Both the position numbers and the translations under genes were made by a program. A stretch of 64,000 nt of DNA from positions 89,945,117-90,009,116 of the forward strand of contig CM066740.1 of NCBI GenBank assembly GCA_033961575.1, read 5' to 3'. The notes beneath the pieces were generated by a model. It did no database searches. It saw nothing but the letters and a program-made list of their open reading frames with translations, and had not been told where the DNA came from. The stretch is from Aselliscus stoliczkanus. Lineage: Eukaryota > Chordata > Mammalia > Chiroptera > Hipposideridae. Positions 32,640 to 45,330 of this stretch are shown here, piece after piece; the first letter of the stretch is position 1, and each line of letters begins with the position of its first letter.

Positions 32640-33150
32640 AATAACTGTCGAAGCTACAAATGCACACGTTCCTCACAAGCAATTCTGCTTCTGGGAACTC
32701 GTTCCACAGACGCATTTGTATAATTGCTAAATGGCCAGTGTACGGGGATCATTCATTATTACCACGGGGCTCTGAAAGGCAGAGGCTGGAGGCACAGATG
32801 CTCCTTAATAGCGAGAGGTTAAATAAATCACAGCACATCCACACAGATATCTAGCCATGACCCCCTACCGGAATGCAGCAAGCCTCAGCATCCCTTTCAT
32901 CTCCAAGATGGCACGATAAGTGAAAAAAGCAAACTGCAGAGCCATCTGTGTAGAAGGATGCCGTTTATAGTTTCCAAAAAAGGGGGAAAAGAGTATATAT
33001 ACACACAGATATTCTGCCTGTCTGCACACGCCTAGAGTGTGTCTGGAAGGATCGGAAACACTGGCTGTGTCTGATGATGGGAACATCTAACTGGCTAGGA
33101 AGATTTTCATCGCAGACCCTTTTCTACAATATTTTTCACCTTTTATATCA
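32640..33150 (+). repeat. Old L1 3' end
   Basis: AGCAATTCTGCTTCTGGGAA, ATAGCGAGAGGTTAAATAAA, AAAAAAGCAAACTGCAGAG, TGCCGTTTATAGTTTCCAAA and the TTTCACCTTTTATATCACGT end follow the L1ME/L1MC 3' order. Confidence 0.82.
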
Positions 33151-34034
33151 CGTGAATGTAGCATCTATTCAGAACATTGCTTTTTTCCGCCACTGTTCTG
33201 CTTTTGAGCCCAGAGGCTGCTAACACCATTTGTAAGTACCTCCCACCTCCTGTGGAGCTCCTGGAGGTCTGTCTGTCCCCTCCCAGCCCCTCTATACTAG
33301 AGAAGTGCTCAGAGGCCAGGGCCTGGTCTTCCTGGGTTCCCTGTCATCTCCAGAGCCTGTGCCCCACCCCCGTTTCTATGTCACACTAACTCTCTGTATG
33401 AGAGGCTGGATGAAGCCCAGCAGCCGTTGTGTAAGGCACATCCATCACTGGTGGGATCCCTGGCTAGTTCTTTGGGTGCACAATGTGAATTTCTCAAATG
33501 TAAATAATTAAGGAGACTTTGACTAAGCAGCTCGCCAGCTAAGAGGCTTCTTTAACACACAGGCTGCAGTGTCTGCTTTTCTTGGGGCTGCCACCATCTT
33601 ACCCAACCGCATCGAGGGCGTGAGCTGCCTGGGATGCGGAGAAGATGGACAGGCCTTCACCTGGGGGTGGGAACAGTTTGTTTCTACGGGAGTGGAATGA
33701 TTCGCCTCGAGACTGGTCCTCTCAGGGAAATCTTTCCACGTTCAAAAGATGCTTCCATCTTTCCACCTGCCTTCCTGCCTCCACTCTCTCCCTTCCCGGA
33801 GGGCTGGTGATCCTTGTGGGCGGGGGGGGACAGCCTTGTGGACCAAAAAAGGGGAAAAGGCATGTGGTGGGGAAGGGGCCAGGAAATATGACATGTGGAT
33901 TACGAATGAGTGTGTAGTTTAGGGAAAGAACTTTCCTAGGACCCAAAACATGCCCCTTCTTTTCACTGATACCCGAAATAGCTTTAAGGGGAGTAGAGTC
34001 TTGCAGTGACATCTTTTTTTTTTCCCCTGCAGAA
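33151..34034. other. PRKAG2: Intronic sequence, unrecognised
   Basis: No exon seen. 33290-33400 weakly resembles an L2 end. Confidence 0.4.
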
Positions 34035-34180
34035 TGCCTTGCTGTTTGCACCATGCTTTACACACTCTGCTCTATTTGTTCTTCAAAGCCACCCAGCAAG
34101 GGCGGGGGGTGGGGGTGGGGAGCGCAGTTTACCCCACTTTACAGGTGAGGACCATGACTGGAGAAGTTACTTATCCCAGG
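34035..34180 (+). repeat. MIR SINE (degenerate)
   Basis: CATGCTTTACACACTCTGC, CCCACTTTACAGGTGAGGAC and AGAAGTTACTTATCCCAGG are MIR landmarks. Confidence 0.65.
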
Positions 34181-34698
34181 TGCTTCTGTGAGTCAATGGC
34201 AGCGGTCGCAGTGTCCGGGCTGCAAACCCTAAACGCCTGCGGTGATTAGCCCCGGGGTATTGCCAAGAGAGAAGGGATCTGGAGGCTGCAAGTCACACTT
34301 TGGGGTGCGAATCGCTCTTCCAGAAAGTGGGGCTTCACAAGCCAACCTGGAAAGCACGAGGTGTCTGGAAGGGGGAGGGCTCCGGGACGAGAAAGTGGGC
34401 TTGGGCTGGTGGGCTGGCCTTGGGTGGGCAACGGGGGGCTTCCTCCAAGGGCTTTTCTTTCTCGTGTCAGCCAGACAGATAAAGACACGGTCAGCAGAGA
34501 AGTGACTTTTACCCACATTGATGCCATTTTACCTGTGGGGGGAGGGCGGCTGTCTCAGGAGAGGAAAGGGGGACAGGTAAGAATGATGTTCCTACACTTG
34601 TTTTTTTAAAAAATATTGATGCCACAATTCACAAATAAAGAGGCACACAGGGCAATGCAGACCCAATCCCCCATGACTGGTACGTAAACCGATTTCTT
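34181..34698. other. PRKAG2: Intronic sequence, unrecognised
   Basis: Unique. Overlapping frames on both strands at 34229-34527 show no protein-like features. Confidence 0.4.
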
Positions 34699-34843
34699 TT
34701 TTTTTATTTTATTTTTTTTTTTAGCTGAGCCATCCTGCCACCTGTTGGCAGCTCAACGGCAACTCAGCTAGGGCTGGGCATCGAACTGCTGTTGCTCAGA
34801 GCTCAACTCGCACTCTTAACCAACTGAGCCACTTGGCCGGCCC
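34699..34843 (-). mobile_element. Second-type SINE, uninterrupted copy
   Basis: The reverse complement reads GGGGCCGGCCAAGTGGCTCA, then GTTAAGAGTGCGAGTTGAGC, GAGCAACAGCAGTTCGATGC, and ends GGCAGGATGGCTCAGC plus an A tail. It gives the intact layout of the copy split at 20060-20412. Confidence 0.9.
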
Positions 34844-35565
34844 CCCAATTTATTTCTTAATTGTAGGTTTTATCTTTCAGGAAAACTGTGTGTCTGATCA
34901 GCAGCGGTGGGGCCAAGCACAGGCACTGCGGGGGGAGGAGGGGGCTGTTATGGAGAATCAGACAAGTCCCACCTTTCAGTCTGGTGAGGGGGAACGGGAC
35001 AGAAACAAACGCAAACCCAAACCAACAATCCCAAGCAATATGCACTGAGAGTCACGTACGCGGGACGCCAGACAAGAGGTGCTCGGAGAAGGGGCGGGAA
35101 CCCCGAGGCTGGCGGTGGGAGAGCTCACAGAGGCACCAGGAAAGCATTGTGAACATGAAACAGAGCTGCCCCCAACGAGGCGGCCTTCCCCTGGGCCCAG
35201 ACAGGACCGGCGGGGCGGCAGCCACCCCGAGAGACAGGCGGGCTTGTTGCTTTGCGCCTCTGAGCAGCACTGCCCGCCCTCTTTTGCTTCTCGAGGACTT
35301 TGTTCTGGACTGCTGTTGGCCTCTGAGCGGACAATGCCTGCGATTCTCACCGGGGCGGCAGCCAGGACCAGTGAATAGGCTCAGTGAGGGGACAGAACCA
35401 GGTCTGGCAGCCACACAAGACAGCAGGGAGCCAGGAGCTGGTGACTTCACAGGGCCGGCCGCGCTGGCATGAGCTGTGTCTGGACAGAAGGGGTAGGAGG
35501 TCAGAGGACAGCAGAGCCACTGGAGGAAAGAGAGGAGGGGCTGCCGAAGGAAGGACAGCAGGGGC

Positions 35566-35613
<48 letters not shown>

Positions 35614-36720
35614 AGCTCCTCATTCGAGGGCCGCTTTACCGCTATGAGCCCTGACCCCTGAACAAGTCAAGCCCTTGCCGGCAACATAAACCAGGTAGAC
35701 CAGATGGCTGCGTGCTGTGCCCATGCACACACCCTCCTCCCCACCACCTTTGGGGCAGCGCCAGCCTTTTTCATGCAGATGGTCGAAAATAACAAGAAGA
35801 AAGGAAAACTATTTCCATTTCTGATCTCAAAACATCCTGGCTGGCCATTATGTTCTAAGAGGCGTGGAGTGAGATGAGCACATTTTCAATTCACACTGGA
35901 TGAGGGGTTTGCTTATATGCAGATTTTCCCACAACTACTCATCAGACCTGAGGGGGTTTGTGCTGTTCCTAACTTTAGGGGGATGGTGACGAGGGCCACA
36001 GGGGGATGGTGGCACAGGTAGAGGGCGTCAAACAAAAGCGCACAGCCAGGGAGAGGCAAGGTCCCAGCTGATTCGGAACCATGTCACAAAGAGGGACATT
36101 AGAAGGGACAGAAATCCTCGGGCAATACACAAAACAGTGGGGTATGCCGCCGCCACGGGATGCTGCGTGGGCAGGCAGAACCTGCCCAGCACACGCTGTT
36201 TTGCTGATGGTGCCTTTTCTCAAGGGGAATGCACCGCGCCCATGTTGACCGTGTCTTTGCCGGCGTTCCCTCTGCCTTCTGCCCCGCTGCCGCCCCCGCC
36301 TGATCGGCCGGCTCTCCCTGGGACCCCTGCTCTTCTTCAGCCGGCCGCTTTGAGACTTCCTTCCAAATGCTCCAGAATTGCCCATCTCCTGGAAGACACT
36401 GTCCAGGCGTCCTCGCCCCACACTCCCCACCAGGGCCCCCGTCTCACGGGTAGTTTCCTGACTCTTGTCTGGGGATTGGCCTAGATGGAGTCACAATCTG
36501 ATGGCATTAGCTCAGGCCACACTGGCGCTTACTCTCAAGTCATGTGTTGACTTGGAGTAAGGTTTGGGGGCTGCAAGCTTTGCTTACAGACTCTTCTTAA
36601 CCCTCTGTTTTATAATCTTTGCTAATCGAAACTACTCAGAGAATGTCCCAAGTACTCTTGGAGTCACAGCATTCTGGCAACGCAGTGAGGCAAAAATTCT
36701 ATTTAAAAATACCAACTTCT
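34844..36720. other. PRKAG2: Intronic sequence with a TG microsatellite
   Basis: GC-moderate intron. The only clear element is the (TG)n at 35570-35610. No exon or transposon recognised. Confidence 0.45.
35570..35610. repeat. (TG)n microsatellite
   Basis: About 20 uninterrupted TG dinucleotides. Probably length-polymorphic. Confidence 0.97.
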
Positions 36721-36849
36721 GGGCCGGCAGAGTGGCTCGGTGGTGATGCACTGGATTGGGAAGCCAGCGACCCCTGTTCGGGTCCCATATGTGAGGGCCA
36801 GTGACACTGCCCTCAAAAAAAAAAAATTGTGATAAAATGTATATAACAT
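36721..36849 (+). mobile_element. Short SINE carrying extra 3' sequence
   Basis: GGGCCGGCAGAGTGGCTCGG to CACTGCCCTC plus A12, followed by about 23 bases (TTGTGATAAAATGTATATAA...) before the right copy of the target duplication. The 16-bp duplication AAAAATACCAACTTCT is at 36705-36720 and 36850-36865. Confidence 0.9.
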
Positions 36850-36865
36850 AAAAATACCAACTTCT

Positions 36866-38579
36866 TTTAGGACACTTTCTAAGGTTCTTAGTCTTCCAGA
36901 AGGAAAAAAAAAGGCTTTTTTTTTTTAACGAGGTTCTCTGTGTCTCGTCATTCAACAGTTGGCTCTAGCATATTGATATTTGCATGGGTAGACTGGCAAC
37001 AGAAAACAAAACAAAAATAGCGGTGGGGGAAGGAAATGGGAATTACACAGGGGCTCACTCTCAATCAGCCCGAGTGCGGTCCCAGGCTCCGGGGTGGCCC
37101 TCTGGGGTGGCCCTGGCCTTGGCAGAGCTGTGCCCTCCTCACGCTCATTTGGAGACCTGAGCTCTGCTTATTGGACCCCCAACATGACCCTACATACGTA
37201 CTTCACTAGAGCGGAAGATAAGAGCACATGTGTCTTTTGATGTTGGAGCTCAGAGGCAATCCTTGGGGAAGAGAGAAGAAAGCCCTTAGTTGCTTTGCAA
37301 GAGGAAGAGATTCTAGAATAATCCATTTCCCGTATACAATGGTTTCTGTAAAATAATTTGCTATAGATTCTCCAGTGAAGGGGAAATCAGCACATGGCCT
37401 CTGAGGAAGGTGTTTGCGGAATCGCAAAAGCAACAGGCGTCATGTGGTGCTACACAGATGGATTCTGCTGAATGTGACTGAATCAGGGTAGCTCCCACCA
37501 AGGAATCATAGCCAGTGAGTGACCTTCATGGGCAAGTGTCCCATGACTTCATTTACAGTGGAAGAACCACAGACACTGAGAGGTCAAGTGTCAGGACTAC
37601 AGGCAACAGCTGGAGCAGAGTTGGGGCCACACGCAGCGATGACCTGGGTCGCGCCCTCCCCCCACCCCAGGTGGATGCTGTCCTTGTGCCCAGGGAGGTC
37701 TCAGACCAGACTTCACAACCCTGAGTGCAGGTGAGGGCACACGTTCGCACGGGGGACAGCCGGTTTCTGGAGTCAGAGGAGGGGAGGTGGGACTCTGCAA
37801 CCCACGCCATGGCACGCAGGCTCTCAGTGGCGTGCCCTAAGCTCCTGCCACCCCCCAGGCAGGGACATCCTGCAGCCTGTAGAGGGGGTAGTGGAAAGCC
37901 ACGACTCAGGCATGCTGGGTTTGGGGCAGGAGGAGGGGCTGAGGCAACGCGAGGCTCTTTCCTGGGTCAGTGTGGTGCGCGTCCTTTCCTGAGAGACACA
38001 GGGAAGGACGCTAACTCAGTAGGAAGGCATGGAGTTTCTGGGGTGCCTGGTGGGCAGGGGAAGGCTTTCTCACACTGCCCACAGGTGGGGGCCAGGGTAT
38101 TTATGGGCAGGACCCCCTTCCCCCGCAGAGCCCGGCACTGCTCAGCTGTGTTCTGAGGTCAGGACTAGGTTTCTCTGCAAGTTCACACAAGTCTTTCTAA
38201 CCTTGATCACTCCAAGCAGACTGTTTATAACACAGCATTGTTTAGGCAAAGTGTTCCTGCAAAGCCAGCCTGTCAAGTGCACACAAGTATGGCTATGATG
38301 TAATCGCAGGTCTGCTTGGAGGGGACACGTGGAGTTAACTCTGCTGGGATAGGGCTGCAGGGGGGTCCACAGGGGAACTCCGTACAGCCCCCCTCTCGGG
38401 GCCTGCGACATGGCTCTGTCCCCAGCCCTTCTTGGAATTCCTGGTCATGCTGCTTATTAGTCTACTCACTGGGGAAATTCCCTGGAATTGGGAAGTAAGA
38501 ATTCCCAGTTCCAGGGAGTTTGTGGGTCCCAGAACCCTTTGATAACCTGATAAATACATGAGGTGTGGACACACAGATT
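36866..38579. other. PRKAG2: Intronic sequence, unrecognised
   Basis: No exon or confident repeat. Confidence 0.45.
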
Positions 38580-38580
38580 T

Positions 38581-38592
38581 CTCTCCCCCCCC

Positions 38593-38631
<39 letters not shown>

Positions 38632-38690
38632 CTCTCTCCCTCTTTTCCCCTCTCCCCCTCTCTCCCTCTCTCCCTCCCTCCTTTCAGAAA
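38581..38690. repeat. (CT)n-rich low-complexity tract
   Basis: A run of CT dinucleotides and CTCTCC variants about 110 bases long. It gives Arg/Glu- or Leu/Ser-rich spurious frames. Confidence 0.95.
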
Positions 38691-41600
38691 TAACCTCAGG
38701 GCAATTCTAACTCTTTCGGAGCCAGGTTTTAAGAATTTGAGTTCCAAGGGGTCTCCAAACATTTTCATAGCCCTTATTCCCACAGGGTGGCCGGATTCCC
38801 ACTGTGTCAGCCACTAACAGTAGCTGTGTCCAGGCTGAGGGACCCACAATAGCAGGACACAGGACCTGAAAACTGGATGGAAAACTCAATGAACTGGCCA
38901 AATCAAGAGGATGCCTTGAGCGCCCCAAACTGGGACCCTGGCACATGGAAGGTTCTGCAGCATGCTTTCCGAAATCTGAACTCGTACCTTGAGCTTTTTC
39001 TAGACTTCCTGCAATGGGGCTATTTGAATCCCTCAGAAACTTCATGATAGCTCTCTGCACACCCCACCCCCTGCCAGGCTCAGTGCTCGATGCCCCGTCG
39101 GATGGGTGCTGGGCTGTCGAGCCTTACGCTGGAGGGGTTCCCAGATCCCCCGCCTCCATGCTCTGGACTCAGTACAGCTGAGCAGGGGCTCCGAATCACT
39201 GTCCCCTCCCCGAGCTGTATCCTGGGTCACTTTCAGTTGTACAGCTGACACGTCAGGGTGGCCCAGCCACGCTGGGCCTGGGAGCCCAGTGTCCACACTC
39301 CACTCTGGAAGCAGGGGGCGGAGGCCGGGCTGGGGAGACGGTGTGTGGGTGTGTGACCCCCGCCAGGCGTGCACCTTCCTACTGGGTCCCCGGAGGCCAG
39401 GTGGTAGCCACCTCCTGGTTTGGCAGCCAGTCCTGGGCATTCCCTTCCTGGGGTGCCGGCTGCAGCCGGCTGCCACGGGACTCCAACCAGGGCTGTCCTG
39501 TGGGTCTGTTGACTCAACAATCACCTGACACCACCCCACAGGCCCTCTGGATGTGACATGCCCAGGAGGCTTGGCGCAGGGAAGGCTTCCAAGCCGGGTT
39601 TCTATGGGGCTGGAGCTAAACTCTCCTCGCTGTCCTCCAGCAGAGAAGGCCTGTGAGCCCTCCTGGGTATCTGCCCACAGTCATGAACGGGCAGTCTCTC
39701 CATGGGGGAGGGAGAAGGGAGGGAGGGCAGAGAGAGGGGACGAAAATCTCACGGTGGAAGTGCACGGGCGTGTGCGCACACACACACACGCTGCGTCCTT
39801 TGATAAACCACCCAGAACCTCAACCCCAGGGCTTGTCTCTGAATTAAACAACAACACGACAACAGTTCTGGGAGTTCCAGCCATAGTAAAAGATGACAGC
39901 CTCCTTCCTGAACTTTTCTGGAAAAAGGACCATCTTTTTGGGGAGTTTAGCATTCCATACCTCCCTGCGTCTGACCTACAACTACCACCATTGTCCGGGC
40001 TTGTTTTATGGGCTGGGAGAATCCAGCCCCCTGTTAGCAGGATTTCAGGGTTTGGAAAGCCCCCTGCCCGCCCCCCAAATACCCCACCTGCTTGATCAAT
40101 CTCTTAGGGCATGGAGTCTCTGCTTTCTACACGCTGTTTTTACTTGAAAGGCTGCAGGCCCTAAGCATCGCAGCCACCTGCTGCTGAAGGCTGGTCGGAG
40201 TCACATCCCACCACATGTGACACTGAGGAGGAACCGTCCCCAGGGAAGGTGCAGTGAGGGAAGGAAGACAGGGGGCCCCGGACCCAGCAGTGCCCAATGG
40301 GTACCCTCTGCCGCCACGTAATTTAATTTTCTCTCTGCTCATCCACGTTTCTGCAGGTGTCATGTCAGGATTTACTCCTTTGTCAGGCTGAAAATGATCC
40401 CATTATACGGCCAGACCTGAGCGCTTTAAACCCCCTCCCAGCTTCGCCACGGCTTTCTCTTCCTAGGCCTCCAGCCACCTTTCCTGTGGCTGGCAGCCTT
40501 CTTTTAGTCCCACGCCCGGCTTCCCTGTCCCTCGCGCAGGATTCAAAGGGCCCAGAACAAGGGGTTAGGTGTTTCTTGCACACACTGCCCCTGGGGACAG
40601 CCCCACTGTCCCTCTTGGTCAGAATCCATCCTTCTTAGCCCGTGCCACCTCCCGTCCCTCCTTCTGGGCTCTGGGCGTGTGTGGGATGCAGGGCCATAGT
40701 CACGGGACCCTGAACGGGTCACCCGGCCTGTGCTAAGAGGGAGCCCAGGGAGGTGTCACACATTCCTGGCCTTCCTGAGGCCAACTTTCGGACGTGCTGA
40801 GAAGCCCTGCCAAGGGTAATGTGACATTTATATGACACCTGGTAAGGCTGCCTGCGGTCTGGAGGAGGGCGGGGGGTGTCCCCTGGGCACAGTCCGATGA
40901 CTCGGTGTTGTGTAAATTAAAGTGACGGTCACCTGTTCTTCTGCGTCTCAGCTTAACCTGCTCCCTCTGATGCGGCCACAGAACCACAAAGCCGTCACTT
41001 CCACCTTCAGTGCTCTCCAGCACCCCTTCCCCCAAGAAAGCCATTGGAGAAAATACCTGTGGGCTCCTTGCGGGGGCCGGCGGGAAGGGCATGAGGCAAG
41101 TGCCGCAGCATGAATTACTTAGTGGGGCTCCCAGAGAGGACAAGCCCTTCACGGCAGGTGTCTGTCGCAGGCCATTCTGTGGGTCTGCTCACACTTGTGT
41201 TTACCGTGGGCTCCCTGAGTCCTGGCACGGAGCTGGGCACTGTGGCAGGGGCTGCAGGCACATTGTAGGAAGCACGGCCCCTGCCCTCTTCCAACTTATT
41301 CTGCAAAGACTTCAGGACAAACATCTCGTTCTATCGTCCACCAGGGCTGCTCGTGTATAAGCTGAGCCTCTGGGAAGCCATCAGTGAAATGGGATGTTCC
41401 AGTGCGAACACCTGCATAGCTAAGCTACCTCCCCCAGGTAGCAGGGTACCTTAGCGCCCACAGCGTGCTGAAAGCTGCATCATGAGGCCCTGGCAGAAGC
41501 TGTAAGGCTGGGCACTGGCCTAGCCCTTAGCCCAGGGTGCAGGACGCCCTTCGCCCATGGGGGGGTTGGTGCCCTGAGACAGGTGGAGACCACAGGCCCT

Positions 41601-44600
41601 GCACCTGTCAGACCCTCAGCATAGCAAGAACAGTCTTGGGTTTCTCTGGGGGAACAGGTAGACCCCACTCTGTGCACACATTGCCCCAGCTCTTCAGGTG
41701 CCTAAGGGCGTGGTCTGGATGCTGGCACAAGGGCCCAGGGCGGCCTCCTAGGGCTTCCTGGGGGTTGATCCCAGACCAGGGACTTCTCCCAGCAGGCTTT
41801 CACTCCATCTCAGCCCCTAAATGCCTTATTTTCCTCCTCGCCGCCCCCTCTCACTGCCACGTGTGGCAGCCTGCAGTGCTGGGGAGAGCGCAGGGTCCCT
41901 CAGCCGTGCTCCGGGGACTCATCATGGGTGTAACAAGCGGCTGCTCTGGTGACTGGGAACAGGCACGAAAGTGGGACGCTCTGGGGGACAAGTCTGGGGC
42001 ATCTGCACTGCTCTGGTCATCTGCTGTGCCGGCCACCACCCAGCTCTGAATGTCATCATCTCTCCTGTCACCTGGAGCAATCACCTCACGTTCTTGCCTA
42101 AATATCGGATGGCTAAGAGGAAGCTATTGCCCGCGGTTACAAAGCTGCAAGAGGTTCCGCCTGCAACCTCCCACCCATCCTCAGACCTTCCAAAAACGGT
42201 TAGAGAGCCGGCTGAGGGCAGGGCTGGGCACACCCTGGGCCCCTCCTCTCTCCTTTCACGTTAGTAACAATGAACACAGCGGGAAGGAGCAGCCAGGAGG
42301 GAAGACAGGGGCCAGCCATCGCTGGGTTCAAGCTGGCCAGTCCTCCCCTGGGAAGGGAGCGAGCCGCCCAGCCGGTGCCCAAACCTTGGAGCTCAGGCAG
42401 AGCGCTGTCCTCTCAGGCCTCTGGGAGCTGGGCTGCCAACTGGCTCCCTGCCGCAGGTTCTCTGAGAGAGCAATGAAAACCTGGGGCCTGCCCTCAGGGA
42501 GTTTTGGACGGAGAGAGGCCATTGGGCAGGTGGCCCATCACGTCTGGGTCAGGGGGACCCAAACAAGTGCAGGTGCTTGGGGGGCGCACCTGGTGGGGAG
42601 GGGCAGGGCACGAGGACATCTCGTGGGAGCGCAGCAGCCTGAGGCACTGCGAGGCCTGAAGTGGTCAGAACAAAGTGGACCATCAGCTGTGGCCCCTCGG
42701 GCAGGTTCCCCAAGTCATGTCCCCTTAGAGCTGTGAAAGCTAGCCCGTGTTTTACCAGGAGATCCTGAAAAACCAAGTCAGCAGTTAGCATGACGGCCTG
42801 GTTCATGGCTGCAGTCAGAGTTTCTGGGTGGGGGTCTTGCCTGGTGATTAGTGAAAATCCCCCAGAAGGCTGCCTCCCTCCCCGGGTGAGGCTGACGCTG
42901 GCCCTGTCCCAACAGGCCTGGGAAAGCGCCACCCAGCTGGCGGGGAGCCTGCTGAGAAAGAGGAGCTGGGGTTACCGTGGCGGGGAGACCCAGAGGCTGG
43001 CAGCGCCAGATTCACCGCCGGTGAGGTGGGGGTGCACTTGTCTTCAGCCTTTATCGGGGGGGACGCAGGTATAAGGCTGTTTCCGCTGCAGATGCTTATT
43101 GTTTGGTGAAGACACAGCAAAGGGGCCTTTCAGAGTATTTTTTGCTTTGACATAATCAATCAATGGGACGATAAGTATTCACTGGGTACCCACTGCACAG
43201 AGAAGTGTTTGGGCGGATATGAAAAGCCGGGAGCCAGAGATCCCGTGTTTGGGATAAGGCACAGCGGGATGGCTGAGGTGACAGAAAGAAATGCATGAGC
43301 TCATTAAGCCACAGTGCAAGGAAGCATACGATTAAGTCTGCATAGATCCTTTTTGGGAAAAGATGTTCATATATAAATAAAAGTCAGATAAGATAAAGAG
43401 CCTGGTACACAGCAGAGCAAGAGGAGGGGGTGTTTGTGTGTGGGTGGGGCGGTTCTTGGCAGTAGCTGGCCTTTGAGACTGATTAGAATTAGATAAACTG
43501 GGGGGACACAGGGGTAGGGAAGCAAGAAGGTGGAGGGGGACAGGGGCGTGCCGCCATAGACTGTCATTAATCAGTGTCCCCAGACTGCAAAACAGTACGC
43601 CTCCGTCGGAGACGGCTATGCCTGCCAGCATCTTGTGGCATCCCAAATTAATGGAATAGTCCCACTAAAATCTTGCAATGCGGTTCTGAGCAACGTGGCT
43701 TTGGTCTTAATATTTAGTAGGAAAGAGGTCCTTGAATAAGTCATCACAAAATGCTTCCAGCCCCCACAAAGGAATAGCAGGTGACTTTCAGCTGCTCCCT
43801 CCATGGCACCCAAATATTTTACATTGAGGGAATGAAGCATATTCATTCTGGGCGCTGGAGACAGACAGCCAAAGACAAGAGGCCCAGCCCTCGTGGAGCT
43901 AGAGTTTTAGACCCAGCGACTTGAAGGGTGGGTGGAGGACGGGCAGCCTGGCAGCCCCAGGAGCTCATTAGACACTCACCCACCCAGACCCACAGAATCT
44001 GAACTTGCCCTTCAACGGGATCCTTCAGGGACACACACACGCGTGAGAGAAGCGGGCTCCAGACCAGCGGCTGAGAACTGGAGTCAGAACCGGCTCACCG
44101 CCGGCTTCTGGGTGCCATTCCCGGAGATGGGATGGAGGCCTGGGCCTCTGCATTCCTAACAAGTTCCCAAGTATGAGCTGGTCTCGGACCCGCACGCTGA
44201 GAGCACACTGCCTGGGTTCTGGGGGGTGCCTGGGACTGTCCTGGTCCAGCGCCCCGAGGAGAGGCCTGAGGGTGGCTTCCCCCTGCGGCCAGGCCACAGT
44301 CCCTCACTCTCCACACCCATTCCCTCCATTCGGGGACAGTCCGGCTCGGTGGCCGGCCCAGCCAATTCTCAGCATGTGTCCTGCCCATTTAGAGACCAAA
44401 CATCCCTGCAGAACCCCCGCAGCCTGCCTGGGAATCCACGGAGGGGCCACACAGGAGGCCCGGGTGCTTCATGCAGATGAAGCCACAAAGAATCAGGAGG
44501 CAGCCTCACTGTGCCAACTAAGTCATAAAACGCAGGTAAGAGCGCCCATCAGGGTGCCAATCCTTTTCTCCCTCAACCCCCTCCATGCCCTTAGGGGCTG

Positions 44601-44689
44601 CTGCCCAGGGAAGAAGGCTCACTGGGAAGGAGGTGACACTGGCTCAGAGCAGTCACTGAGCCAAGGCTGGCTCTGAACAGAAATGCTGA
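38691..44689. other. PRKAG2: Long stretch of mostly unique intron
   Basis: About 6 kb with few recognisable transposons. There is a short CA run near 39777-39791. 41165-41290 (GAGCTGGGCACTGTGGCAGG, GAAGCACGGCCCCTGCCCTC) is probably a degenerate MIR, and 43855-43915 is MIR-like. Many overlapping frames but no convincing exon. Low repeat content makes this a reasonable place for regulatory elements. Confidence 0.45.
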
Positions 44690-45330
44690 ATGATCCACAC
44701 TGTCTCTCCACCGTCAGCAGCTGAGCTGTCCAGGAGCCAGTTGCTAGCCACGTGTGGCTGTTTATATTTACAATGAAATGAAATGAAAACTTCAGTCCCT
44801 CATTGCTGTCATCGGTTGAATTACGCCCCTCAAAAGGATATGTTGAAATCCTAACACCCCACCAAAAAAACCTGTGGATGTGACTTGATTTGGAAATAGG
44901 GTCTTCACAGAAGCAATCAAGTTAAAATGAAGTCATTAAGGGGACCCTCATCCACTATGACTGATGTCCTTATCAGAAGAGGGGCATTGGAACACAGACA
45001 CGCACACGGCGAGAACGCCACGTGAGGGCACAGGCAGAGGTGGGAGTGACGGTCCTACCAGCCACGGACTGCCAGCTCCCACCAGGAGCGGGACAGAGGC
45101 ATGGAGCAGTCTCTCCCTCAGAGCCTCCAGTCGGAGCTAAGCTTCGCCTTCACGTTAGACTTTCAGCCTCCAGAGCTGCAAGACGGACATGTCTGTTATT
45201 TTAAGCCACCCAGTTTGTGGGGCTTTGTTCCAGCAGCCCTAGAACTACTACAGTCGCACTGTCCATATTTCTGGGCTCAACAGCCAGTGTGGCTAGTGTC
45301 TGGCACATGGGACAGCACAGATGGAGAACA
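44690..45330. repeat. hAT-type MER DNA element split by a MaLR LTR
   Basis: The left part has TTGCTAGCCACGTGTGGCTG and TTTATATTTACAATGAAATG. The right part (45256-45330) has AGTGTGGCTAGTGTCTGGCA and GGGACAGCACAGATGG. Together they match a fossil element I know by its GCCACATGTGGCTAGTGG and GGACAGCACAGAT motifs. Confidence 0.6.
44806..45255 (+). mobile_element. MaLR-type solo LTR nested in the hAT element
   Basis: GTTGAAATCCTAACACCCCA, GACTTGATTTGGAAATAGGG, ATGACTGATGTCCTTATCAG, AGACTTTCAGCCTCCAGAGC and TTTTAAGCCACCCAGTTTGT ... AGCAGCCCTAGAACTACTAC are all in LTR order. Confidence 0.85.

Noticed and set aside
43979..44040. Phase-1 donor (G/GTGAGTG) after a 20-codon minus frame, considered as the 3B start exon
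   Set aside because: The frame begins with GTG, not ATG, and I have no protein memory to support it.
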